Part shown: positions 8,903 through 16,901 of the stretch, piece by piece
How positions within the stretch are numbered: position 1 is the first letter of the stretch
How the letters are laid out: every line of letters begins with the position of its first letter
From: Gemmatimonadota bacterium
Lineage (GTDB): Bacteria; Gemmatimonadota; Gemmatimonadetes; Gemmatimonadales; Gemmatimonadaceae
Assembly (NCBI GenBank): GCA_028287305.1
Contig: JAQBPX010000028.1
Span: 1-64,000 of the forward strand
DNA length: 64,000 nucleotides
Reading direction: 5' to 3'
Program-made: the position numbers and the translations under genes
The notes under the pieces: generated by a model
Told to the model about the DNA's origin: nothing
Database searches by the model: none
What the model saw: the letters and a program-made list of their open reading frames with translations, nothing else

Positions 8903-9864
8903 CGCGCACGGTGATGCGCACGCGGAGGCTGCTGGCGTTCGTCGCGAGTGCGTCGCTCGTGCTTGCACCATTCCGCGATGCCAGTGGACAGCGTGCGCAG
9001 CGTGCCGACTCGCTGGTGCGGGCCGGCGCGCTCGACCTGGGTGAGTGGATGCTCTACCAGGCGGTGAGTGCCCGTCCGCGCGACGGTGCCGCGCGAGCGG
9101 CGCTCGGCCGCTACCTGCTCGGGCGTGGCGCGCCGCGCGTCGCGGCGGTGCTGTTCGAGGAGGCCGTTCGCTTCGGCGCCCAGCCCCTGTCGGTGGTGGA
9201 CGACCTCGCGCAGGCCTACGAGTGGAGTGGCGACTTCGCGCCACTGGCGGCGCTCGCGTCGTCGCCGCTGGACACGGCGGAGCGGATGCGCGCGTGGTAC
9301 CTGGCCCCGCGCACCGCGGTGACGTGGTTGAGTGATGAGCGCGCGACGCTCGGGCTGTCGCCCACCGTGGAAGTGGGCTCACTGTTCGAGGTGAAGATCG
9401 TCCTCGGCGGCCGCACGATCACGGCGGTGGTGGATCCGCGAGAGCGGGGACTCACGCTCGACGCGTCACTCGCGAGCGACGCCGCGGTTCGATCGTTTCC
9501 GCGGTCGAAGAAGGAACCGGCGGCAGTCGGCGTTGCATCGGTGGTCGGCGTGGGAGAGGCGACGCTGCGCGACGTGCCCGTGCGATTCGCGCTGCTGCGC
9601 GATGCCGGCCGCGCGCTGATCGGACTGGACGTGCTCTGGCGGCTGGCACCCTCCGTGGACGTTGCGGCGGGCACGCTGCTGCTGCGTCGCAGTGGCGATG
9701 CGCGCGGCGTGATCGGGCGGCGATATCCCCTGCTGTGGGCCAACGGTTCGGTGCACGTGCTGCTGCAGGGACGCTGGACGCCGCTCGCGGGTGAGCTGGC
9801 CGCGCCGCTGCGCGCGCGCCGGTGGACGCTCGATCCGCGGCTGGGTGAGCTGATCGTGGAGTAG
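8899..9864 (+). CDS. Secreted protein with helical repeats and a degenerate retropepsin-like domain
   Basis: A 321-residue protein with a signal peptide (LLAFVASASLVLAPFRDASGQ). Residues 30-120 form helix pairs of TPR type ('EWMLYQAVSARPRDGAARAAL', 'VAAVLFEEAVRFG'). Residues 145-270 resemble a clan AA aspartic protease: a strand ending AVVDPRERG stands where D-T/S-G is expected, and ALIGLDVLWRL...VDVAAGTLLL matches the second half of retropepsin-like proteins. The catalytic triplet is not conserved, so it is probably not an active protease in the usual way. The GTG start overlaps the preceding stop (GTGA). It is the last gene of the chain. Confidence 0.6.
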   Translation: MTRTVMRTRRLLAFVASASLVLAPFRDASGQRAQRADSLVRAGALDLGEWMLYQAVSARPRDGAARAALGRYLLGRGAPRVAAVLFEEAVRFGAQPLSVVDDLAQAYEWSGDFAPLAALASSPLDTAERMRAWYLAPRTAVTWLSDERATLGLSPTVEVGSLFEVKIVLGGRTITAVVDPRERGLTLDASLASDAAVRSFPRSKKEPAAVGVASVVGVGEATLRDVPVRFALLRDAGRALIGLDVLWRLAPSVDVAAGTLLLRRSGDARGVIGRRYPLLWANGSVHVLLQGRWTPLAGELAAPLRARRWTLDPRLGELIVE

Positions 9865-10105
9865 CGGAACTGCAACTGCAGATCCTTCGCTGGGCCCAGC
9901 AACTCCGCCACACTGAAACTGCCTCAACTGCGACTGACTTGAGCCACGGGTTTCACGGGCGCCTGCTGCTCAGGCGCATCACTGGCATCAGATGCCAGTG
10001 TCAGCCGCGCAGCGGCTCAGTGCAACCCGTGACTCAAGGCTGTTGCTGTTTGGTTGTTTCAGTGGCGGCGAACTGCAGATCCTTCGCTGCGCTCTGGATG
10101 ACCGC
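9865..10105. repeat. Intergenic repeat cluster with nested inverted and direct repeats
   Basis: No gene is seen in these 241 bp. A 19-bp direct repeat AACTGCAGATCCTTCGCTG occurs at 9874-9892 and 10071-10089. Between the copies lie two nested inverted pairs: CACTGAAAC 9911-9919 with GTTTCAGTG 10056-10064, and CTTGAGCCACGGG 9938-9950 with CCCGTGACTCAAG 10026-10038 (one mismatch). The region lies between two convergent genes and could fold into a long hairpin. Confidence 0.8.
10076..10103 (+). repeat. REP-like palindrome, complete copy 1
   Basis: The bases CAGATCCTTCGCT-GCGCTCTGGATGACC form a short imperfect palindrome (ATCC...GGAT). It lies two bases from the stop codon of the minus-strand CoA-binding gene. 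A close copy with the same flanking logic is at 52798-52826, and a truncated copy is at 9878-9892. Confidence 0.75.
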
Positions 10106-10567
10106 TTACCGCCCGATCCCCTGCAGCTCCACCAGCAGGCAGGCGTCCTGCACCACGTCGATGCCGGCGCGCGCGAAAGTCTCGGCCGCCTCGTCGTTGC
10201 GGATCCCCAGCTGGAACCAGACGCACTTCGGCTTCGCCGCCAGGATGTCGTCCACGTGCGCAGCGATGTCCTTCGGGCGGCGGAACACGTTGACCATGTC
10301 GATCGCGCCCGGCGCATCCGCCACCGTGCGCACCACCGGCACGCCCAGGATCTCGGTGACGTCCGGATAGTAGACCGGCACCGGGATGATCTCGTATCCC
10401 GCGCGCTGCGCATACTCCGGCACGTAGAACGCCGGCTGCCCGCTGTCCTCGGTCTTGATGCCTAGCACGGCGATCCGGCGCGTGTCCTCGAGGATGCGGC
10501 GAATGCCAGCGCCGTCGGTGACCAGGTGCTCCTTCCAGCGCTTTTCGGTGTCGGATGCGGTCGTCAT
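10106..10567 (-). CDS. CoA-binding domain protein (YccU type)
   Basis: A 153-residue Rossmann-like CoA-binding protein of the YccU/CoA_binding_2 group. Family features are 'IRRILEDTRRIAVLGIK' at the N-terminal nucleotide-binding strand, 'GYEIIPVPVYYPDVTEILGVPVVRTVADAP', 'DMVNVFRRP', 'CVWFQLGIRNDEAAETFARAGI' and the terminal 'VVQDACLLVE'. These small proteins bind CoA or acyl-CoA; their physiological role is not well defined. I start it at the ATG at 10567 (MTTASDTEK). The open frame continues upstream but would enter the divergent dehydrogenase. A REP-like palindrome abuts its 3' end. Confidence 0.85.
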   Translation of the reverse strand: MTTASDTEKRWKEHLVTDGAGIRRILEDTRRIAVLGIKTEDSGQPAFYVPEYAQRAGYEIIPVPVYYPDVTEILGVPVVRTVADAPGAIDMVNVFRRPKDIAAHVDDILAAKPKCVWFQLGIRNDEAAETFARAGIDVVQDACLLVELQGIGR

Positions 10568-10655
10568 GGTGTCGCGTGGGTGCAAGGAGCGTACTCCGCG
10601 GTTACTTTTCTGGGCCGCAGGTACGCAGGGAACGACCGAAAGGGAGATGCTTCGC

Positions 10656-11801
10656 ATGAAGATGCTGGTACTCGGCGCTGGACTGCAGGGCTCGGCATGC
10701 GCGTACGACCTCCTGCAGGACCCGGAGGTCACCGAAGTCCGCCTGGCGGACATCCACATCGACCACCTGCCCGAGTTCCTGAAGCCCTATTCGGGGCCGA
10801 GGCTCATTCCCACCCCGCTGGACGTACGCGATCACGAGGCCGTGCTGGCCCTGATGCGCGAGTGCGACGCGGTGATGAGCGCCATTCCCTACTACTTCAA
10901 CCTGGACCTGGCGCGCCTCGCCGTGGAGGCGGGCGCCCACTTCTCCGACCTCGGTGGCAACACCGAGATCGTGGTCAACCAGAAGAAGCTCGACGCCGCG
11001 GCGAAGGCCAAGGGCATCTCGGTGGTGCCCGACACGGGACTGGCGCCGGGAATGGTGAACATCCTCGCGCAGCTGGGGATCTCGCAGCTCGACTCCGTGG
11101 AGAGCGTGCGGATCTACGTGGGCGGCCTGCCGCAGGACCCCGAGCCGCCGCTCGACTACCAGATCGTCTACTCGCTCGAGGGCGTGCTCGACTACTACAC
11201 CACGCAGTCGTGGATCCTCCGGGACGGCAAGCCGCAGAACGTGACGGCACTCTCCGAGCGCGAGGCAATCGAGTTCCGGTCGCCGGTGGGAACGCTCGAG
11301 GCGTTCCACACGGCAGGTGGCCTGAGCACCATGGCGCAACGGTACGAGGGCAAGATCCCCTCGATGGAGTACAAGACGCTGCGCTATCCGGGCCATGCGC
11401 AGCTGATGGAATCCATCCGCCAGCTCGGGCTGCTCGACCTGGAGCCCGTGGACGTGAAGGGACAGATGGTGGTGCCGCGCGACGTCTTCATCTCGGTGGT
11501 GGGTCCGCGCCTCACCAAGCCGAAGGGACGCGACCTGGTGGCGCTGCGTGTCACGGTCAGCGGCAGGAAGGCCGGCGCCGCGAAGACCCTCACGTGGGAA
11601 CTGATCGACCGCTATGACGAGGAGCGCGGCATCAGCGCCATGATGCGCGCAACGGGGTACTCGCTCGCCATCACGGGCCTGCTGCAGGCGCGCCGTGAGA
11701 TCCAGCCCGGCGTGCACACTCCCGATGAGGCGGTGCCGGCGGAGAAGTACATCGCCGAGCTCGCGCGTCGCGGCGTACACATCACGCAGGTCAGCGGGTG
11801 A
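10656..11801 (+). CDS. Saccharopine dehydrogenase-like NAD(P)-dependent oxidoreductase
   Basis: A 381-residue enzyme with an N-terminal Rossmann fold (MLVLGAGLQGSACAYDL; GxGxxG) and the C-terminal domain of saccharopine dehydrogenase/lysine 6-dehydrogenase-like proteins. Diagnostic segments are 'AVMSAIPYYFNLDLARLAVEAGAHFSDLGGNT', 'VPDTGLAPGMVNILA', 'YVGGLPQDPEPPLDYQIVYSLEG' and 'KTLRYPGHAQLM'. Lysine 6-dehydrogenase-type activity is a reasonable guess. I chose the ATG at 10656 because GGGAG at 10642-10646 lies nine bases upstream; the ATG at 10647 is adjacent to that Shine-Dalgarno and too close. The glycosyltransferase GTG overlaps its stop. Confidence 0.87.
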   Translation: MKMLVLGAGLQGSACAYDLLQDPEVTEVRLADIHIDHLPEFLKPYSGPRLIPTPLDVRDHEAVLALMRECDAVMSAIPYYFNLDLARLAVEAGAHFSDLGGNTEIVVNQKKLDAAAKAKGISVVPDTGLAPGMVNILAQLGISQLDSVESVRIYVGGLPQDPEPPLDYQIVYSLEGVLDYYTTQSWILRDGKPQNVTALSEREAIEFRSPVGTLEAFHTAGGLSTMAQRYEGKIPSMEYKTLRYPGHAQLMESIRQLGLLDLEPVDVKGQMVVPRDVFISVVGPRLTKPKGRDLVALRVTVSGRKAGAAKTLTWELIDRYDEERGISAMMRATGYSLAITGLLQARREIQPGVHTPDEAVPAEKYIAELARRGVHITQVSG

Positions 11802-13354
11802 CGAGTGCCGGCGTCGCGCCAGACGCCGGCGTACATCGCGAGCGCATCACGGCAGCGCTGCTCGGCGTGCTCGCTGCGGCCTTCGCCGCATGGATCCTGG
11901 CCGGCGTGGCGGCGGCGGCGCCCGTGGGCTCGTTCTACGACGACGGGTTCTACGTCGCGCTCGCCCGCTCGATCGCGACGGGCGGCGGCTTCCACACCGG
12001 CAACCTGCCCGGCGCGCCGCCCTCCACGCACTACCCGCCGGGCTATCCGCTGGTGCTCGCGCTGCTCTGGCATGCGGCGCCATTCCCAGCGGTGCTCGCC
12101 ACCTTCCTGCTGTTCAATGCGGCCTGCATGGGAGCAGTGGCCGCCGGCGCCTACTGGCTGGCTCGCCGCGTGCTCGCGCTCTCGGTCACGATCTCCGCGG
12201 TGGTCGCCATCGCCGGTGCGGTCTCCATTCCGCCGATGCTCCTCGGCGCGGTGGTGCTGAGCGAGTCACTCTTCCTCGCGATGTTGCTGCCCCTGCTGGT
12301 GCTCGCCGAGCGCTTCACGCAGCGCGATGGCGTGCGCGAGGCCGTGCTGCTGGCAGTGGTTGCCGGTGCGGCCACGCTCGTGCGAACGCAGGGCATCGCG
12401 CTGCTTCCCGCCGTGGCACTGGTGTATGTGCTGCGTGGCCGGCGACGTGAAGCTGCTGCATTCGCCGGGGTCTTCGTGGCGGTGGTGCTCCCCTGGCTGA
12501 TCTGGCAGCGCGCATACGGAGCGCAGGCCGCGCCGGACATCCGGGGGCAGTACGAGCCCTATTCTGCCTGGCTCGTGACCGGCATGCGCGAGGGTGGGCT
12601 GCCGTTCCTGTGGAAGGTGGTCGTGCTGAACCTTCGCGGTGCGGTCGAGATCATCATCCGTCCGCTCGCCGTCTCATCCATCGGCATCGCGCGCGCGATT
12701 GCACTCGTCGCAGTGGTGGTGACGGTCATTCCCGGCGTGCTCGCCTGGAAGCGGCGCGCGCCAGTGTCACTGCTGTTCCTGGCCGCCTATCTCGCGATGG
12801 TCATCGCCTGGCCGTTCTCCCCGCTGCGATTCATCTGGGGCGCGTGGGTGCTCGTGCTGCTCGTGATCGGCGCGGGGGTGCACGCCCTGCGCAGCGACAG
12901 CCAGCGCGCGCTCCGCATGCTCGGCACCACGGCGGCAGTGGTCGTCGTGCTGGGAGGCGTGATGTTCAGCATTCGCGGATACACGCTCGGCTGGTGGCGC
13001 CCCGTGAATGCGCATGACGCCATGCGCTTCACCGAAGCGACGACCTGGATCTCCTCGCACGTGCCGGCGGGAGATGTCGTGGCGACCGAGAGCGAGGCGG
13101 CGGTGACGCTCTACACGGGGCGTCGCGCAGTGCCGGTGACGAGCTTCACGGCGGCGGAATACATCCGCCATCGCTCGCCGGCGGAGAACGTCGCGATCCT
13201 CGACCGCATCATCGCGGCGTACGACGCGAGGTGGGTGGTGGTGATGGACGCTCCCATGCGCGCCGTGTCGCGCGCGCTCACCGCTGGTCCCTCTCCGCGC
13301 CTGGTGCGCGTGGACAGCACCGCGTCGCTCGAGGCGTTCCGGCGGCTTCGCTAG
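11798..13354 (+). CDS. GT39/PMT-like membrane glycosyltransferase
   Basis: A 518-residue polytopic protein with about ten to twelve hydrophobic segments. The first periplasmic loop carries 'SFYDDGFYVALARSIATGGGF' with an acidic Asp pair and then 'THYPPGYPLVLALLW', the layout of GT-C fold, polyprenol-phosphate-sugar-dependent enzymes (PMT/ArnT-like). A C-terminal soluble segment follows the last helix ('ATTWISSHVPAGDVVATESEAAVTLYTGRR'). It probably transfers a sugar from a lipid carrier to an envelope acceptor; donor and acceptor are unknown. The GTG start overlaps the upstream stop (GTGA). Its stop overlaps the convergent carboxypeptidase stop through CTAG. Confidence 0.78.
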   Translation: MTSAGVAPDAGVHRERITAALLGVLAAAFAAWILAGVAAAAPVGSFYDDGFYVALARSIATGGGFHTGNLPGAPPSTHYPPGYPLVLALLWHAAPFPAVLATFLLFNAACMGAVAAGAYWLARRVLALSVTISAVVAIAGAVSIPPMLLGAVVLSESLFLAMLLPLLVLAERFTQRDGVREAVLLAVVAGAATLVRTQGIALLPAVALVYVLRGRRREAAAFAGVFVAVVLPWLIWQRAYGAQAAPDIRGQYEPYSAWLVTGMREGGLPFLWKVVVLNLRGAVEIIIRPLAVSSIGIARAIALVAVVVTVIPGVLAWKRRAPVSLLFLAAYLAMVIAWPFSPLRFIWGAWVLVLLVIGAGVHALRSDSQRALRMLGTTAAVVVVLGGVMFSIRGYTLGWWRPVNAHDAMRFTEATTWISSHVPAGDVVATESEAAVTLYTGRRAVPVTSFTAAEYIRHRSPAENVAILDRIIAAYDARWVVVMDAPMRAVSRALTAGPSPRLVRVDSTASLEAFRRLR

Positions 13355-14985
13355 TCGCGCAGGAAGTTCGCGAGGGTGGCGCCCATCGAGTCCATGGTCG
13401 CCTTCGCGTTCCAGCGGTCACCGCCGTTGTAGATGAACGAGAACGCGAGCAGCTCGCCGTTCTGCGCCGTGACGTAGCCGCCGAGCGACGCGACCGTGTT
13501 CGTGGTGCCGGTCTTCGCGTGCAGGTTGCCCTGCGCGGGAGTGGCGCGCATCCGGCCGCGCAGCGTCTCGGACTCACCAGCCACCGGGAGCGACGCGTGA
13601 AACACCGGCGCCCACGGCGCGCGGTCGGCGTAGCTGAGTAGCTGGATCATCATGCGGGGCGTGACCAGGTCGTTCACCGACAGGCCGCTGCCGTCGCTCG
13701 TGACGTACGACGTCGCTGCCGCTCCCACCTTGCCGCCCAGGAACGAGCGCATTGCGGCCTGTCCCGTCTCGGCGGAGCCGGGCTGGTCGGGCGTCACCGA
13801 ATGTGCTGCGTCGCGGAAGAGCAGCTCGGCGTAGTGGTTGATGCTCTCGCGGTCCATGAGCGCCACGATCTTCGAGAGTGGTTGTGACGGAATGGACGTG
13901 ACCTTCGTGGCTGCCGAGGGAGCGGAGCCGATGTGCGCCCCGCCATCCACGGTGACGCCCGCCTTCTCGAGGGCGGCGCGGAAGGCGCCGGCTGCGAAGA
14001 GGGCAGGATCGTCGATCACGAGTGAATAGCGCAATGGCCCGGAGCGCGAGCCGATGGAGCCACGCGCCTCGAGCGTCCCGTTCACGCGACGCACGGCGAT
14101 GCTGCCGCCGCGACCGCCCTTGACCAGTCGCACCTTGTTGACGATGGCGACCGTGCTGGTTGCCGGCTCGAGCGCCACTTCGGCGCTGCTCGATCCGGGT
14201 CGCACGACGATCCACACGAGGTTCTCGTTCACCGAGAGCGCCGACACCGGCGCCGCGTACGACGCCGAGAGGTATCGGGACTGCCAGCCTTCGGGAATGC
14301 GGCGGGACTCGAAGGCGCCTGCGTCGCCGACCACGTCTCCCTTCACATGGCGAATACCCGTGGCGGCCACCGCGCGCGCAAGGGAATCGAAGGGACCCTC
14401 GTCGCCAGTGGTGAAGCGATACGAGAGGGTGGGATCGCCACCGCCGCGAAGATAGAGCGAGCCGGAGAGCGTGCCACCGGCCACCGCGCCGTCATGCAGC
14501 ACGTCGGTGCTGAACTGGTGGTCCGGCCCGAAGTGGTCCAGCGCCAGCGCGGCGGTGAACATCTTCATGGTGGACGCCGGCTGCAGCTGCATGTCGGGGT
14601 TGTGCTCGAAGAGCGTGTCGCCGCGCGAGAGCGAGACGACGAGGATGCCCCACTGCCCGCTGCGCGTGTGCGATGCCAGCGTGGATCCCAGGTCGGACGC
14701 GAGCGCGCCCGCGGTGCGGGGCGAAGTCCAGGCGGGCGCCCTCGGGACGGCAGCCGCGCGGGTGACCCGGCGCCTGGAAGTGCGCGCCTTCGTGCGGCTC
14801 TTCGAGCGCTTCTGCGGGGTGGCCGCGGGCTTCCTCTTCACTGTTGCCCTGGCGGCGGCCTTCAACTCCGCCTGCGGCGCCTGCGCTCCGGCGGTCGCAT
14901 GCCCGGCAGCCACTGCCAGGCAGGCGGACAACAACAGCGCCGCGGGCAGCGGACGCAGGGCGCGGCGAAGCAGGCTCGAGAACAT
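13351..14985 (-). CDS. dacB: D-alanyl-D-alanine carboxypeptidase/endopeptidase (PBP4 family)
   Basis: A 544-residue penicillin-binding protein of class C (S13 family), a periplasmic enzyme that trims or cleaves peptidoglycan peptides. A signal peptide (about 1-34) is followed by a very basic linker at 43-76 (KRKPAATPQKRSKSRTK) that could contact wall polymers or membrane lipids. The nucleophile motif is S138-T-M-K141. The SxN motif is in DRESINHYAELL and KTG in LHAKTGTTNTVASLGGY, so all three catalytic boxes are intact. The frame extends far upstream; starting at 14985 gives a clean signal peptide, and ATG 15015 would add ten residues. Neither start has a good Shine-Dalgarno. Confidence 0.88.
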   Translation of the reverse strand: MFSSLLRRALRPLPAALLLSACLAVAAGHATAGAQAPQAELKAAARATVKRKPAATPQKRSKSRTKARTSRRRVTRAAAVPRAPAWTSPRTAGALASDLGSTLASHTRSGQWGILVVSLSRGDTLFEHNPDMQLQPASTMKMFTAALALDHFGPDHQFSTDVLHDGAVAGGTLSGSLYLRGGGDPTLSYRFTTGDEGPFDSLARAVAATGIRHVKGDVVGDAGAFESRRIPEGWQSRYLSASYAAPVSALSVNENLVWIVVRPGSSSAEVALEPATSTVAIVNKVRLVKGGRGGSIAVRRVNGTLEARGSIGSRSGPLRYSLVIDDPALFAAGAFRAALEKAGVTVDGGAHIGSAPSAATKVTSIPSQPLSKIVALMDRESINHYAELLFRDAAHSVTPDQPGSAETGQAAMRSFLGGKVGAAATSYVTSDGSGLSVNDLVTPRMMIQLLSYADRAPWAPVFHASLPVAGESETLRGRMRATPAQGNLHAKTGTTNTVASLGGYVTAQNGELLAFSFIYNGGDRWNAKATMDSMGATLANFLRD

Positions 14986-15029
14986 ATGGGAGCAGGAGGG
15001 CAAAGCGCGTTCCATGGCTGGCGTGCCGG

Positions 15030-16304
15030 TCAGACCTTGAAGATAATGTTTCGGCGGTAGAGGATCGCGAGGATCCCCATCCAGAGCAGCACGAAGGATA
15101 AGGCGAAGGCCAGCGACGCGTTGATCGGCGAGAGCCATCCCAGGAAGAGCGTGCGATAGATGGCGTCCTGGAGGGCGATGGTCTCCCCACCGTATGACAC
15201 CTTGAAGATCGAATAGATGCAGCGGGCCATGACGCCGGAGCCCACGAACGCGATCATGGGGTTCACGCCGTAGATCACCCACGGCTTCGTCCATCGCGTG
15301 AACTGGTGGATGTCCACCACGTACATGATGGTCGCGAGGGCCACGCAGGCCATGCCGGCGGTGAAGACGACGTAGGAGCTGGTCCAGATCGTCTTGTTGA
15401 TCGGGAACACCCAGTGCCAGGCGAGCCCCGTCATCATCGCCAGCGCGCCGGCGGCGAAGAGCCCGTTGAGGCGTGACTCCAGCGGCCGTTGGCGCTCCCC
15501 GATCCAGCGGCCCGCCATGTTGCCGAGCATGGCGGTACCCACGGCGCCCATGGTCGAGAGGATTCCCTCGGGGTCGTACGTCACGCCCCCGATCCAGATG
15601 TGGTTGCCGAGGCCGAATCGCGTCCAGTCCAGCGTGAAGCGGTCGAGCCACGCGGCCATGGTGACCTCGGGGCGGTCGAGCAGGAGCGCGCCGATGGTGC
15701 CGTTCGTTCCGGGCACCGGGATCACCGTCATCAGGATCCAGTAGCCGACCAGGATCCCGGAGAGGATCGCGACCTGCTGCTTGAGCGTGGTGCGAAGCCC
15801 GATGAGCGCGGCGATGGTGTACGCGATGCCAATGCGCTGCAGCACGCCGAGGAAGCGCCAGTGATAGAGGCGGTCCACCACGCGCTCGAGGAAGGTGGGA
15901 TCGGCGATGCCGTCCACCTTCGCCCAGGTGAAGTAGGGAAAGCCGTTCACCATGAAGCCGAACAGGAAGATCAGGAACCCGCGGCGGAGCACCTGCTTCC
16001 GGATCGCGGCCTCATCGTCGTCGCGCGCCCGGCGCGAGGAGAGCGAGAGCTGCGTGGTGATGCCGGCGATGAAGAGGAAGAAGGGGAAGATCAGGTCGGT
16101 GGGCGTCCACCCGTTCCACGCCGCGTGCTCGAGCGGCGGGTAGATGCTGGCCCAGCTGCCGGGGTTGTTCACCAGCAGCATGCCCGCAACCGTGAGCCCG
16201 CGGAACACGTCGAGCGAGAGCAGCCGCTCGCGGGCCGGCGGGGCCTCGGAAATGGGCTCGTACCGCACGGAGGCCGGCGGGGCTTCGATGGTGGTGGGGG
16301 TCAT
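15030..16304 (-). CDS. HGSNAT-like transmembrane acyltransferase (DUF5009/DUF1624)
   Basis: A 424-residue membrane protein with about ten or eleven helices of the heparan-alpha-glucosaminide N-acetyltransferase/YeiB-like family. The opening motif 'RLLSLDVFRGLTVAGMLLVNNPG' and the following 'WNGWTPTDLIFPFFLFIAG' are hallmarks, including the conserved DxFRG. Further family segments are 'LGVLQRIGIAYTIAALI' and 'NKTIWTSSYVVFTAGMACVALA'. Relatives pass acetyl groups across the membrane to amino-sugar substrates. Proximity to dacB suggests peptidoglycan or surface-glycan modification, which is inference. The stop lies 44 bp before the dacB start, so they are likely co-transcribed. Confidence 0.84.
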   Translation of the reverse strand: MTPTTIEAPPASVRYEPISEAPPARERLLSLDVFRGLTVAGMLLVNNPGSWASIYPPLEHAAWNGWTPTDLIFPFFLFIAGITTQLSLSSRRARDDDEAAIRKQVLRRGFLIFLFGFMVNGFPYFTWAKVDGIADPTFLERVVDRLYHWRFLGVLQRIGIAYTIAALIGLRTTLKQQVAILSGILVGYWILMTVIPVPGTNGTIGALLLDRPEVTMAAWLDRFTLDWTRFGLGNHIWIGGVTYDPEGILSTMGAVGTAMLGNMAGRWIGERQRPLESRLNGLFAAGALAMMTGLAWHWVFPINKTIWTSSYVVFTAGMACVALATIMYVVDIHQFTRWTKPWVIYGVNPMIAFVGSGVMARCIYSIFKVSYGGETIALQDAIYRTLFLGWLSPINASLAFALSFVLLWMGILAILYRRNIIFKV

Positions 16305-16342
16305 GTGTGTTGGACGGTCGAGGCGCGTTCCGGGATACGGGG

Positions 16343-16883
16343 ATGCTGTTCAACAACTGCAAAAGCTGTGGCCGCGGACGACCGCGGACTACCGCGGACG
16401 AACGGCAACTGCAACTGCCTTTGCCGCGGACGAGCGCGGACGAGCGGGGATAACGACAGGAGAAGTTGAGCGGTCCTGTAAGTCATCCTGCCTTGTTCGC
16501 GCTCGTCCGCGGCTAAAAAAGCAGTTGTAGTGGTCCACAAGTGCCTTGAGCCCCGGCGTGCCGGGAAACTGCCTTTGCCGCGGACGAGCGCGGACGAGCG
16601 CGAATAACGACGGGAGAAAGGTGAGCCCTCCTGTAGTTCATCCTGCCCGTTCCGCGCTCGTCCGCGGCTAAAAAGCAGTTGTCGTCGTCCCTGACAAATG
16701 CCTTGAGCCCCGGCGTGCCTGAGCAACTGCCCTTGCCGCGGACGAGCGCGGACGAGCGGGGATAACGACAGGAGAAGTTGAGTGGTCCTGTAGTTCATCC
16801 TGCCTTGTCCGCGCTCGTCCGCGGCAAAAAGCAGTTGCAGTTGTCCGCGGTCGTCCGCGGTCGTCCGCGGCCAATGCTGTTCA
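16343..16883. repeat. Palindromic composite repeat element with three tandem internal modules
   Basis: This block fills the only gap over 300 bp in the window (16305-16901). Imperfect terminal inverted repeats of about 41-48 bp (GCCGCGGACGACCGCGGAC...AACTGC at 16371-16418 and its complement at 16831-16871) enclose three tandem modules starting at 16413, 16567 and 16725 (periods 154 and 158 bp). Each module is itself a hairpin: AACTGC..CCGCGGACGAGCGCGGA on the left and CGCGCTCGTCCGCGG..GCAGTT on the right. ATGCTGTTCA occurs on both outer sides (16343-16352, 16874-16883). A related single-module copy is at 61493-61656. No credible coding sequence is inside. Confidence 0.85.
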
Positions 16884-16901
16884 CGCCCGGCGCGACGAAC
16901 C

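Noticed and set aside
16301-16798. A 165-codon open frame on the minus strand with repeated SLSPLVRARPRQ-like segments
   Set aside because: It is only the translation of the tandem palindromic modules, with no conserved domain or Shine-Dalgarno.
16413-16871. Possible CRISPR array from regular repeats
   Set aside because: The units are 154-158 bp, palindromic throughout and without unique spacers; no cas genes are nearby.
16343-16883. ATGCTGTTCA on both sides as a target-site duplication
   Set aside because: A similar AATGCTGTT adjoins the other copy at 61.6 kb, so it is more likely part of the element's end.
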